Shown: in pieces, positions 1-5,603 of the stretch
Position numbering within the stretch: position 1 is the stretch's first letter
How the letters are laid out: the number at the start of each line of letters is the position of its first letter
From: JAEUSE01 sp964648985
GTDB taxonomy: Bacteria > Patescibacteriota > Doudnabacteria > UBA920
DNA: 10,149 bases
NCBI GenBank assembly: GCA_964648985.1
Contig: CAZYMS010000030.1
Location: 1 to 10,149 of the forward strand
Direction of reading: 5' to 3'
Program-made: the position numbers and the translations under genes
The notes under the pieces: generated by a model
Databases searched by the model: none
Seen by the model: the letters and a program-made list of their open reading frames with translations, nothing else
Told to the model about the DNA's origin: nothing

Positions 1-90
1 AAGGATACGGCAGAAAGCCAAGTATCCATTGTTTTTGAAGTTGGGACGTTCATCCCGAGTGTGTTGGTTTATGTGCCGAATATGGCATAA
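1..90 (+). CDS. C-terminal end of an unidentified protein (partial)
   Basis: Frame 1 is open from the first base to a TAA at 88-90 and gives the last 29 residues of a protein that starts outside the window. The fragment is rich in Val, Ile, Phe and Tyr (it contains VSIVFEVGTFIPSVLVYV), which suggests a beta strand or a buried hairpin at the end of a domain. It is too short to assign to a family. I see no hairpin terminator directly after it: the next 80 bases are AT-rich and lead into the promoter of the next gene. Being a real gene end is supported by codon-like composition and by the switch to AT-rich non-coding sequence right after the stop. Confidence 0.6.
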   Translation, partial: KDTAESQVSIVFEVGTFIPSVLVYVPNMA

Positions 91-118
91 GTACTTTAAC
101 ATAAATGCTCTTCTTTGT

Positions 119-182
119 CAATATTATTACAATATTGCTTATATATAAGGATTTATGAATGACAAAAAATATTGACATATTG
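119..182. repeat. AATATTG repeats upstream of the promoter at 172
   Basis: CAATATT (119-125) and AATATTG (131-137) form a 7-bp inverted repeat with a 5-base spacer. AATATTG recurs at 168-174 and ATATTG at 177-182, overlapping the -35 element. The arrangement could be a set of regulator binding sites just upstream of and inside the promoter. The region is very AT-rich, so chance similarity is quite possible. Confidence 0.25.
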
Positions 183-200
183 CCAATTATTATGTATAAT
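172..200 (+). promoter_or_regulatory. Consensus sigma-70 promoter
   Basis: A perfect TTGACA (172-177) and a perfect TATAAT (195-200) are separated by 17 bases, the ideal housekeeping sigma-factor spacing. Transcription should begin near 206-207, leaving a leader of about 90 nt before the start codon at 296. This is the best promoter in the window and predicts strong transcription unless it is repressed, for which the dyad at 205-224 is well placed. Confidence 0.85.
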
Positions 201-204
201 AATT

Positions 205-224
205 CATCCACAATTGTGTGGATG
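205..224 (+). promoter_or_regulatory. Dyad at the transcription start: operator or 5'-terminal hairpin
   Basis: CATCCACA (205-212) and TGTGGATG (217-224) are perfect 8-bp inverted arms around an ATTG loop. The element starts 4 bases after the -10 box, so it covers the predicted transcription start. As DNA it could be a repressor operator. As RNA it would cap the 5' end of the message with a stem-loop. A second, weaker hairpin (235-242 with 246-253, two G-U pairs) follows, so the leader is structured along much of its length. Confidence 0.55.
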
Positions 225-283
225 GTTCACCTGAGTGGGCAATTATTGCTCGCCAAATATATACAACAGATCGAAAATTTCCT

Positions 284-288
284 GGAGG
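284..288 (+). promoter_or_regulatory. Shine-Dalgarno GGAGG that sets the start at 296
   Basis: GGAGG lies 7 bases before ATG 296 and decides between this start and the in-frame ATG at 218, which falls inside the leader dyad. It sits in TTCC-TGGA-GGAA, which could form a small 4-bp hairpin that partly hides the site. Clear Shine-Dalgarno sites are rare in this window. Confidence 0.8.
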
Positions 289-295
289 AAGACAA

Positions 296-1306
296 ATGAA
301 TCAAGAAGTGTCAGTACCGGAGCGTGAGTGTGACTTGCTTATTGTTGGTGGTGGGCCTGCGGGTCTTTCATCGGCGATCTACGCAGGTTCAGAAGGTTTG
401 AATGTCAAAGTTATTGAGGCGGGGGTTATTGGTGGACAGGCTCGTGAGAGTAAGTCCATTAAAAACTTTGTCGGCCATCTCAATACGACTGGTGAAAAGC
501 TTATGGTGACTGCTATGCAGCAAGCTGCCAGCTTCGGAGTTGAGTTTACTACCGATCGCATTGTTGACATTCGTAGAGATGGTCAATGCCTGGAGTTAAT
601 CGGCGAACAAAGTCAGAGTTATCGTTGTCGCATGCTTCTTTTGGCTCTCGGTGTTAATTACACCACACTGGACGCCAAGAATGCAGCCAAGTGGGTTGGT
701 CGAGGGATTTCATACCGAACCATGCCGGACGCGGTAAAGGGTCGCCATATTGTGGTCGGTGGAGCCAATTCAGCTGCGCAAGCGGCTGTCTATTTGGCAG
801 ATGCGGGTGGCTGTGAGGTTGTCCTGATTGCAAGGAGTCCATTGGAGAAATCCATGAGCCATTACCTCATCCGTGAGCTTGGTGCTAGAGACAATATTAA
901 GGTCATCACTGGCGCAGTGGTGAAAGAGGCCTTGGGGAACAAAAAGTTTTCCGGGGTAGTGGTTGGCCATACCAATGGTGACGCCGATCAGATCATTGAT
1001 GATGTTCGAGCCATGCATGTGTTTGTTGGTTCGAAGGCCAAAACTCATTGGCTCAAAGGTAAGATCGCTCTTGATCCCAATGGCTTTATTCTTACTGGAA
1101 ATGCGCTGATCAATCACGGCTGGTCGCTTACAGACCGCCTTCCACTTACATTCGAAACGTCAGAGCCCGGGGTGTTTGCAGTGGGTGATGCCCGTGCGCG
1201 CTCGGTTAAGCGAATTGCTTCTGCCGTTGGCGAAGGGGCCTCCCTTTTGCCTGATGTGTTCGAGTATATGCGCATCCAAGAGCAAGGTATGCAAGCTCTG
1301 GTGTGA
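296..1306 (+). CDS. Thioredoxin-reductase-like FAD oxidoreductase lacking the CxxC
   Basis: This 336-residue protein has the two-nucleotide-domain fold of the TrxB family. An N-terminal FAD motif (IVGGGPAG, residues 16-23) is followed by the TrxB-type IGGQARESKSIKNFVG segment (45-60), a second Rossmann motif (VVGGANSAA, 153-161) and a C-terminal FAD motif GVFAVGDAR (292-300). The site of the redox-active CxxC, just before the second Rossmann motif, reads R-T-M-P (141-144), so disulphide reduction by the usual mechanism is not possible. The NADPH glycine motif also has Ala157 where the second glycine of GxGxxA is expected. The stretch RSPLEKSMSHYLIREL (180-195) resembles TrxB-like domains found attached to cyclic-nucleotide-binding or receiver domains. 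The ATG at 296 is chosen because GGAGG (284-288) lies 7 bases upstream. It could be a ferredoxin/flavodoxin reductase or another NAD(P)H flavoenzyme; the substrate is unknown. It seems somewhat richer in G+C than its neighbours. Confidence 0.88.
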   Translation: MNQEVSVPERECDLLIVGGGPAGLSSAIYAGSEGLNVKVIEAGVIGGQARESKSIKNFVGHLNTTGEKLMVTAMQQAASFGVEFTTDRIVDIRRDGQCLELIGEQSQSYRCRMLLLALGVNYTTLDAKNAAKWVGRGISYRTMPDAVKGRHIVVGGANSAAQAAVYLADAGGCEVVLIARSPLEKSMSHYLIRELGARDNIKVITGAVVKEALGNKKFSGVVVGHTNGDADQIIDDVRAMHVFVGSKAKTHWLKGKIALDPNGFILTGNALINHGWSLTDRLPLTFETSEPGVFAVGDARARSVKRIASAVGEGASLLPDVFEYMRIQEQGMQALV

Positions 1307-1330
1307 TGTAGTTCGCGCACCACTTCTTCC

Positions 1331-1369
1331 AGGACATGATATAGTGATTGTCCTGCCACCATGGGTGGC
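1331..1369 (+). other. Two tandem hairpins in the 3' untranslated region
   Basis: AGGACA (1331-1336) pairs with TGTCCT (1349-1354). Directly after it, GCCACC (1355-1360) pairs with GGTGGC (1364-1369) around an ATG loop. With the terminator at 1380-1416 they make three hairpins in a row after the flavoprotein gene. Neither is followed by a T-run, so they are not terminators themselves. They may protect the mRNA 3' end or belong to a 3'-derived small RNA. Confidence 0.5.
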
Positions 1370-1379
1370 GAAAACTAAT

Positions 1380-1416
1380 AGTCGGACAGGCATCAGTTGC
1401 CAGTCCGACTTTTTTA
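1380..1416 (+). terminator. Intrinsic terminator after the flavoprotein gene
   Basis: AGTCGGAC (1380-1387) pairs with GTCCGACT (1403-1410). An inner GGCA/TGCC stem is stacked on it across an A-A mismatch, with a 5-base loop. Six T's follow at once (1411-1416). On the minus strand the same hairpin is followed by ATTAGTTTT, so it may also help stop transcripts of the convergent oxidase gene. Confidence 0.88.
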
Positions 1417-1458
1417 TTATCTGCATTAAAGTATGCGCCGCCAAACGTCACTGTCTTA

Positions 1459-3102
1459 TTATTTGTGTCTCAGGTGTTGCTCGTAATATTCCATGGTCGC
1501 ATCTGTTTTTTTGTGTGGATTGAATATATTGAGAGGGTCGAATATATTTTTAACTTGTTTAAAGAGCTCTAACATTTCAGGGCCGTACATCATTTCTAAG
1601 TAAGGTCCGCGTACTATACCATCGTTATGCTCGGCCGTTATGGATCCTTTAAATTCCATTACTAAGTGAAACACTTCATTGGAAAGGCGCACTACTGCCT
1701 CGCGTTGCGATTGCTCAGTTAAATCCATAAGCGGCATTATATGGAAGTTTGCATCGCCAGCGTGGCCTGCAATGGTGTACACGAAAGAGGGGTAGCGAGC
1801 AAATATTTCATTGAGTTTTGGAAGAAACTCGGGTAGCTGGTCTGGGTGCACAATTATGTCTTCTATAAAGCAGGCAGCAAGTCTGTTTTTTGTATGCTGG
1901 CGAAGTAGGTTGTAGCTCTCACGGCGAATAGTCCAGTATTTCTTCGCATCTAAGACATCTTTGGTTATGCGAGATGTAAGTTTAAATGTTGCCTCTATGG
2001 CAGCTTGGGCAGTTCGTGCTTTTTCAAAAGCTTTTTCATCCGTATCCGCGGTAAATTCTGCGAGCAGTACAAGGCGGGGAAAGCCGCCTGTTATGGACAT
2101 CCATATCTCCGGGAGGAATTGCTTCAACAGGCCAAGACTCTTGCCGCCCATTTTTTGCATTATCTCTGGCAGGTACTGCATGGCAAGCCTGAGTGTGTGG
2201 TCATCGTAGAGTTCAAAACTTTCAGGGCGATATTTTTTAACTTCATTTACTACACGGCCGAGGTCCGACAGGTCCTGCATAAACACAACCAACATACGAC
2301 TATGTGGTTTTACAGGTACCAGTTGAAACGTAATGTTGGTAATTATACCAAGCGTGCCTTGAGAGCCTACGAGCAGTTTAGTCAGGTCGAATGTTCGCCC
2401 ATCCCACACCTTCCACAAGTAATACCCAGCAGAGTTTTTTGAGGTAGAGGGTTCCGCTTTTTTTATAAGCTCGTAGTTACTCGATATAAGATGCCATATT
2501 TTTTTATAGAGTGTACCCTCAAAGCTATTTTCTTTTATTTTATTTACGAGCTCAGCTTCGGTAATGGGTTGGATGGTATGTGTTTTGCCATCTGCCAGCA
2601 CAATGTCTAGTTTTCGTACCCAATCCACAGTTTGTCCATAGGAAAGAGATTTCTCTCCGCCTGCATTATTTCCGACCATACCGCCAACACCGCATATGGC
2701 TTTGGATGCAGGGTAACTGGGCATGACCAAATTATGTTCCAGCGTAACTTTTTCTAAGTCTCGGTAGTAGGCTCCTGGTTGTACATCTATGGTTTGTTCA
2801 TCGGTAACAGTGCCAATCTTATTAAGATGCGCGGCAAAGTTAATAAGCACGGATTCTGTTATGCTCCCGCCTGTCATGTCAGTACCCCCTGCGCGGGCAG
2901 TAAGGGAAATGTTTTGCCCTTCTCGCCTAGCCTCAGTAGTAAAGGTTACGAGCGCTTCTATATCTGTTGTGCTTGTAGGCGCTACTACTAGTTCCGGCTT
3001 TGCTTCAAAGATGCTCGCATCGTGGCTAAAGGTGGTCAGGGTAGAGTCATCTGTATATACTTCACCTGTAAAATTTTGTTTTAGTTTCTCTATGTCAATC
3101 AT
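1459..3102 (-). CDS. FAD-binding oxidase/dehydrogenase, GlcD/D-lactate dehydrogenase family
   Basis: This 547-residue flavoprotein belongs to the vanillyl-alcohol-oxidase-fold dehydrogenases (FAD_binding_4 plus FAD-oxidase_C). Members oxidise D-2-hydroxy acids such as D-lactate, glycolate or 2-hydroxyglutarate and pass electrons to quinone or another acceptor, usually at the membrane face. The FAD domain is at about residues 35-265: RAGGTDMTGGS (70-80), CGVGGMVGNNAGGEKS (137-152) and LVGSQGTLGIITN (244-256). The C-terminal domain carries GHAGDANFH (His447, His454) and AEHNDGIVRGPYLEMMYGP (from 490), where the family often has GEHGDG or GEHGIG, then the usual FDPLNIFNPHK ending. No Fe-S extension is present, unlike the longer YdiJ-type proteins. 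The ATG at 3102 has no Shine-Dalgarno, but a TATAAT ends 6 bases upstream, suggesting a leaderless mRNA. The exact substrate cannot be read from the sequence. Confidence 0.92.
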   Translation of the reverse strand: MIDIEKLKQNFTGEVYTDDSTLTTFSHDASIFEAKPELVVAPTSTTDIEALVTFTTEARREGQNISLTARAGGTDMTGGSITESVLINFAAHLNKIGTVTDEQTIDVQPGAYYRDLEKVTLEHNLVMPSYPASKAICGVGGMVGNNAGGEKSLSYGQTVDWVRKLDIVLADGKTHTIQPITEAELVNKIKENSFEGTLYKKIWHLISSNYELIKKAEPSTSKNSAGYYLWKVWDGRTFDLTKLLVGSQGTLGIITNITFQLVPVKPHSRMLVVFMQDLSDLGRVVNEVKKYRPESFELYDDHTLRLAMQYLPEIMQKMGGKSLGLLKQFLPEIWMSITGGFPRLVLLAEFTADTDEKAFEKARTAQAAIEATFKLTSRITKDVLDAKKYWTIRRESYNLLRQHTKNRLAACFIEDIIVHPDQLPEFLPKLNEIFARYPSFVYTIAGHAGDANFHIMPLMDLTEQSQREAVVRLSNEVFHLVMEFKGSITAEHNDGIVRGPYLEMMYGPEMLELFKQVKNIFDPLNIFNPHKKTDATMEYYEQHLRHK

Positions 3103-3108
3103 GTTTTT

Positions 3109-3114
3109 ATTATA
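3109..3114 (-). promoter_or_regulatory. -10 element for leaderless transcription of the FAD oxidase
   Basis: On the minus strand a perfect TATAAT (3114 to 3109) ends 6 bases before the ATG at 3102, so transcription should begin at or next to the start codon. The -35 is weaker: TTGTCA at 3139-3134 with a 19-base spacer is the nearest match. It overlaps the TTGACA of the divergent plus-strand promoter, so the two polymerases would compete. Confidence 0.6.
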
Positions 3115-3132
3115 GCAAGTTTTAGGTTGTGG

Positions 3133-3161
3133 TTGACAATACTCTCTTGCTCACATATTAT
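3133..3161 (+). promoter_or_regulatory. Promoter of the attenuator-like leader
   Basis: TTGACA (3133-3138) and TATTAT (3156-3161) are separated by 17 bases. The predicted start is at 3167-3169, where an ATG begins (3169). It is divergent from the oxidase promoter. I see no comparable promoter between the hairpin at 3281-3314 and the gene at 3368, so this promoter probably supplies that gene through the leader. Confidence 0.75.
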
Positions 3162-3168
3162 TTCTTAT

Positions 3169-3264
3169 ATGCAAAAACAAGTAGCACAAAGCCTTCATAA
3201 GTATTTCTGGCTCCTTACTTCCAAGTTTGGCGGCTGCTTTGATGTTAGCTTGTGCGTCTCGTGA
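3169..3264 (+). CDS. Possible 31-residue leader peptide
   Basis: The ATG at 3169 lies where transcription is predicted to begin, so it could be translated leaderless. It runs 31 codons to a TGA at 3262-3264, about 20 bases before the terminator hairpin. It contains three consecutive aromatic codons, Tyr-Phe-Trp (TAT TTC TGG, codons 12-14, within KYFWLL), just before the segment that can act as antiterminator (from 3218). This resembles amino-acid-sensing leader peptides of trp/phe-type attenuators. However, the downstream gene is not a recognisable amino-acid biosynthesis gene, and no homologue can be checked here. The ORF may simply be chance inside a structured RNA leader. Confidence 0.35.
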   Translation: MQKQVAQSLHKYFWLLTSKFGGCFDVSLCVS

Positions 3265-3304
3265 GTTCACGCAAGGTATCATAAAAACAGCTTCCAAACG
3301 GAAG
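3184..3304 (+). promoter_or_regulatory. Candidate attenuator/riboswitch-like leader with antiterminator
   Basis: Two mutually exclusive folds are visible. Fold one: GCACAA+GC (3184-3192, one bulged A) pairs with GCTTGTGC (3248-3255), enclosing AAGTA/TACTT (3199-3203 with 3216-3220) and CCAA/TTGG (3221-3224 with 3227-3230). This leaves the terminator at 3281-3314 free to form. Fold two: 3218-3240 pairs with 3284-3304 along almost its whole length. CTTCC pairs with GGAAG, GTTTGG with CCAAAC, GGCTG with CAGCT (one G-U), and TTT with AAA, with a 2-base bulge and two single mismatches. Fold two consumes the 5' arm, the loop and part of the 3' arm of the terminator and would let transcription pass into the gene at 3368. 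The pairings are seen directly; the switching is inferred. I do not recognise a known riboswitch or T-box class. Confidence 0.55.
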
Positions 3305-3318
3305 CTGTTTTTATTTTT
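3281..3318 (+). terminator. Terminator hairpin (attenuator) before the zinc-ribbon gene
   Basis: ATAAAAACAGCTTCC (3281-3295) and its perfect 15-bp complement (3300-3314) flank an AAAC loop. The T-rich tail runs TTTTTATTTTT (3308-3318). It lies 50 bases before the start codon of the next gene with no evident new promoter between, so it most likely regulates that gene by premature termination. The alternative is a complete small RNA unit at 3168-3318. Confidence 0.85.
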
Positions 3319-3367
3319 GGCACCTATGTATGGGTGTTCTTCTCAAAACTTTCAGGAGGAAAAAGCT

Positions 3368-4501
3368 ATGTTTGTTGTAGCGCCAAATTTTAGTGTTAGT
3401 TTGTCGGGTCTTCAGTCCCTGTATGCAAGTGGTCATACTGTTGTACGATCTGCACATGTGGGCAACCAATATCTTTCCAACTTGCTTTTACTGCAAGCAG
3501 GTATTCCTGCCTTGTGGTTCGATCGAAATACCTTTCAAAAAGATGTAAATTATCATCCCGGAGCAATTATTCAGGGGGGTAACATTATGCCGCTTGGGCA
3601 CACGCAGGGGCTGGTATCACTTGCCCCAAACGTTACCCAGATTCACATAAATCCTGTGCACAGTGAGTTTGGTTCATTGTGCGAGACTGAGACGCAATAC
3701 TTTTTTCACCGCTTACCGATCGTAGAAAAAGTATTTGCTCTCATGCAGCGCCATATGCCGCATGTTTTTAACAGATATGTCTGTGCCTGCGGCATAGTGC
3801 ATACGTTACTGCTGAGAGGGGATGCGTATACTTGTGAATGTGTGCGTTGTGGGCGTGTGGTAGTGCAGGCTCATGCTTTAGCCGATTCAGCACTCGCTCT
3901 ATTGCATAGCATGTATTTGGCGCAGCAGGGTCGCGAGGTGGTGACTCGTGTTGGAGTACTCTGGAGTTTGCCTTTTGAGTTAATTCTCGAGACTTTTCTC
4001 AACGTGATTGACTCAGGTAGAACAGATGTATATCAACTTTCAGGCCCTGATATGGTGAAGTATACCCGTAACCAAGCCTGGCTCGAAGAAGTGAGGTGGG
4101 TGTGGGGTGTTCTTCAAAAGCATGGTCCCGCATTTGGGCTTTCAGTGCCAGCGGATATTCATGTCCATATTGTACCAACGGCAGAGTTCCGTTTTGGTTA
4201 TATACAAGGCCATGAGCCAAGTAGGCTTGTGGTAGAAGGTCTGCTTGGTCTTGAACGCACTAAAACAGATCGAACTTCTCCACAGAGAGCTGAATGTCGA
4301 ATGCAGGTCGAACAGAATATTGCGAAGTGGAATATTCTCTACGACATACACAATCCTGCAACCTGGTCATGTAGTCAGCACGATTTATTGCCAGGTCGGA
4401 CGCAATTGGTAATTCCTGAAGAGGTTATGAATCTTCCCATGGAAGCCGTGACACGTCTGTATGCTGATTCAATAAACCGTACCAAAAAGAAACGACCGTA
4501 G
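3368..4501 (+). CDS. Unrecognised 377-residue protein with zinc-ribbon-like cysteine cluster
   Basis: I do not recognise this protein. The start at ATG 3368 is set by AGGAGG (3354-3359), 8 bases upstream; the frame is open further back, but only through the terminator hairpin. Visible parts: a hydrophobic, His- and Gly-rich N-terminal region (1-130) that includes PGAIIQGGNIMPLGHTQG (64-81), and a cysteine cluster Cys139-x-Cys141-Gly, 14 residues, Cys156-x-Cys158-x2-Cys161-Gly. That cluster has the CxCG...CxxCG look of a zinc ribbon, with one extra Cys. A mixed alpha/beta C-terminal region follows (175-377) and ends in a basic tail (NRTKKKRP). There is no signal peptide or clear membrane segment, so it is probably cytoplasmic. 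A zinc ribbon would fit nucleic-acid binding or a structural role, but this is inference. It is transcribed alone, behind an attenuator-like leader and before a terminator, so it is probably individually controlled. Confidence 0.8.
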   Translation: MFVVAPNFSVSLSGLQSLYASGHTVVRSAHVGNQYLSNLLLLQAGIPALWFDRNTFQKDVNYHPGAIIQGGNIMPLGHTQGLVSLAPNVTQIHINPVHSEFGSLCETETQYFFHRLPIVEKVFALMQRHMPHVFNRYVCACGIVHTLLLRGDAYTCECVRCGRVVVQAHALADSALALLHSMYLAQQGREVVTRVGVLWSLPFELILETFLNVIDSGRTDVYQLSGPDMVKYTRNQAWLEEVRWVWGVLQKHGPAFGLSVPADIHVHIVPTAEFRFGYIQGHEPSRLVVEGLLGLERTKTDRTSPQRAECRMQVEQNIAKWNILYDIHNPATWSCSQHDLLPGRTQLVIPEEVMNLPMEAVTRLYADSINRTKKKRP

Positions 4502-4516
4502 CTTTGCTATTGCCCT

Positions 4517-4557
4517 GGGGTGGTGTTTACGCATTACCCCTCCCTTTTCTATTTTTT
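4517..4557 (+). terminator. Probable terminator after the zinc-ribbon gene
   Basis: GGGGTGGTG (4517-4525) pairs with CATTACCCC (4532-4540) over 9 bp with two G-U pairs and a TTTACG loop. TCCCTTTTCTATTTTTT follows. The T-tract is interrupted, so efficiency is uncertain, but the position 16 bases after the stop codon is right. Confidence 0.6.
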
Positions 4558-4587
4558 AGAATATAAACCCAATTCTTGTCGTCCGTA

Positions 4588-4617
4588 TTGCTTTTCATAT
4601 ATTTAATAACTTATTAC
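4588..4617 (+). promoter_or_regulatory. Weak candidate promoter of the S66 peptidase operon
   Basis: TTGCTT (4588-4593) and TATTAC (4612-4617) are 18 bases apart and would start transcription near 4624-4627, at the ATG. No Shine-Dalgarno precedes 4627, which fits a leaderless mRNA. A second, weaker option is TTGTCG (4576-4581) with TATATT (4598-4603). The region is AT-rich and both matches are imperfect. Confidence 0.35.
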
Positions 4618-4626
4618 ATAACCCAT

Positions 4627-5598
4627 ATGATAATTCCACCAAAACTTAAACCAGGAGACGAAATACGTCTTATTGCTCCTTCTTGCTCGGGTGCGACATT
4701 GACTCCCGCTGTAATAGAAAAAGGCGTAGAGGAGTTACGCAGGCTTGGTCTCGTAGTTACCTTCGGAGAAAACATTAGAATTCTAGATGAATACGAGTGT
4801 GCTCCTATTGCGGCGCGCATTGCAGATTTTCATGAGGCATTTAGTGACAGCAACGTAAAAGCGGTTCTTGCAATACGGGGTGGTTTCTACGCCAATCAAT
4901 TATTGGACTTTATAGATTGGGATCTGGTAAAAAATAATCCAAAAATATTTTGCGGATTTTCAGATATAACTATATTGCAGAACGCTCTCCTTGCTCAGGT
5001 TGGTCTTGTGAGTTATTCAGGGCCAAATTTGAGTTATATTGGTAAGTCTGGAGTATTGGACTATACCATGGACTATTTTAAGAGGTGTTTATTTTCCAAA
5101 GAGCCTGTGGTCATTCAAGCTTCGAAACACTGCCAAGACTTTGGCTCGCTTGAAGGTCTGCGTATACAAGAGTCTCCTCCGTGGATGGTATTGACTGAAG
5201 GGGGGGCAGAGGGTATTTGTGTTGGGGGTAACTTGTGTACTGTTAACTTACTTCAAGGTACGCCCTACATGCCGTCGCTCGACGGTGGCATCCTTTTTCT
5301 AGAAGATGATGCCCAGTCTACCTATAGGGATTTTGACCGGAATTTGCAGTCGTTTATGCACATGCCGGACTTTAACCGAGTGCGTGGTCTGGTTATTGGG
5401 CGATTTCAGCAAGAAAGCGCTATTACTACTGCCATGCTCAGGCACATGGTAGCCATTCGTCCTCAGCTACAGTGTATTCCTGTCCTCGCAAACGTTGATT
5501 TTGGACATACTGAACCTAAGTTCACATTCCCCATTGGCGGTACGGCGCGTATATCTGCTCAGGCTTCCGGTAGCATTCTGGAAATATTATCTCATTAA
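4627..5598 (+). CDS. S66 serine peptidase: LD-carboxypeptidase/MccF type
   Basis: This 323-residue protein has the S66 layout of an N-terminal alpha/beta domain and a C-terminal domain with the rest of the catalytic triad. The Ser nucleophile is in GFSD (Ser112), the Glu in ILFLEDD (Glu226) and the His in DFGHTEPKFTFPIGG (His294). LD-carboxypeptidases cut the L-D bond that releases the terminal D-Ala from murein tetrapeptides during peptidoglycan recycling. The MccF branch hydrolyses microcin C-type aminoacyl-nucleotides and gives immunity. The stretch GGFYANQLLDFIDWDL-x4-PKIFCGFSDIT (residues 86-116) resembles the MccF branch more than classical LdcA. The start at 4627 (MIIPPKLKPGDEIRLIAPS) is the usual family N-terminus. 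An in-frame ATG at 4576 would add 17 hydrophobic residues outside the family pattern. It begins an operon with the racemase, which makes a D-amino-acid or cell-wall role plausible. No signal peptide is seen, so it is probably cytoplasmic. Confidence 0.92.
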   Translation: MIIPPKLKPGDEIRLIAPSCSGATLTPAVIEKGVEELRRLGLVVTFGENIRILDEYECAPIAARIADFHEAFSDSNVKAVLAIRGGFYANQLLDFIDWDLVKNNPKIFCGFSDITILQNALLAQVGLVSYSGPNLSYIGKSGVLDYTMDYFKRCLFSKEPVVIQASKHCQDFGSLEGLRIQESPPWMVLTEGGAEGICVGGNLCTVNLLQGTPYMPSLDGGILFLEDDAQSTYRDFDRNLQSFMHMPDFNRVRGLVIGRFQQESAITTAMLRHMVAIRPQLQCIPVLANVDFGHTEPKFTFPIGGTARISAQASGSILEILSH

Positions 5599-5603
5599 CC
5601 ACT

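Noticed and set aside
155..175. A 6-codon ORF (ATG at 155) with AAGGA upstream
   Set aside because: It overlaps the -35 box of the promoter at 172-200 and is far too short and AT-rich to support as a gene.
218..295. Upstream in-frame start at 218 for the flavoprotein
   Set aside because: It lies in the leader dyad at the transcription start, has no Shine-Dalgarno and adds residues unlike the family N-terminus. ATG 296 has GGAGG at ideal spacing.
770..1117. Long open frame on the minus strand inside the flavoprotein gene
   Set aside because: Its product has no domain-like features and it lies wholly opposite a well-supported gene.
1304..1306. TGA recoded as glycine (Gracilibacteria/Absconditabacteria code)
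   Set aside because: TGA ends the flavoprotein at the expected family length with a terminator following, and the other genes have no internal TGA. The standard bacterial code fits.
3168..3318. Known riboswitch or T-box in this leader
   Set aside because: I see no T-box AGGGTGG sequence or other conserved core that I recognise, so it is reported only as a candidate of unknown class.
3227..3367. N-terminal extension of the zinc-ribbon gene through the terminator hairpin
   Set aside because: The frame is open by chance. AGGAGG at 3354-3359 fixes the start at 3368, and the extension would be encoded by an intrinsic terminator.
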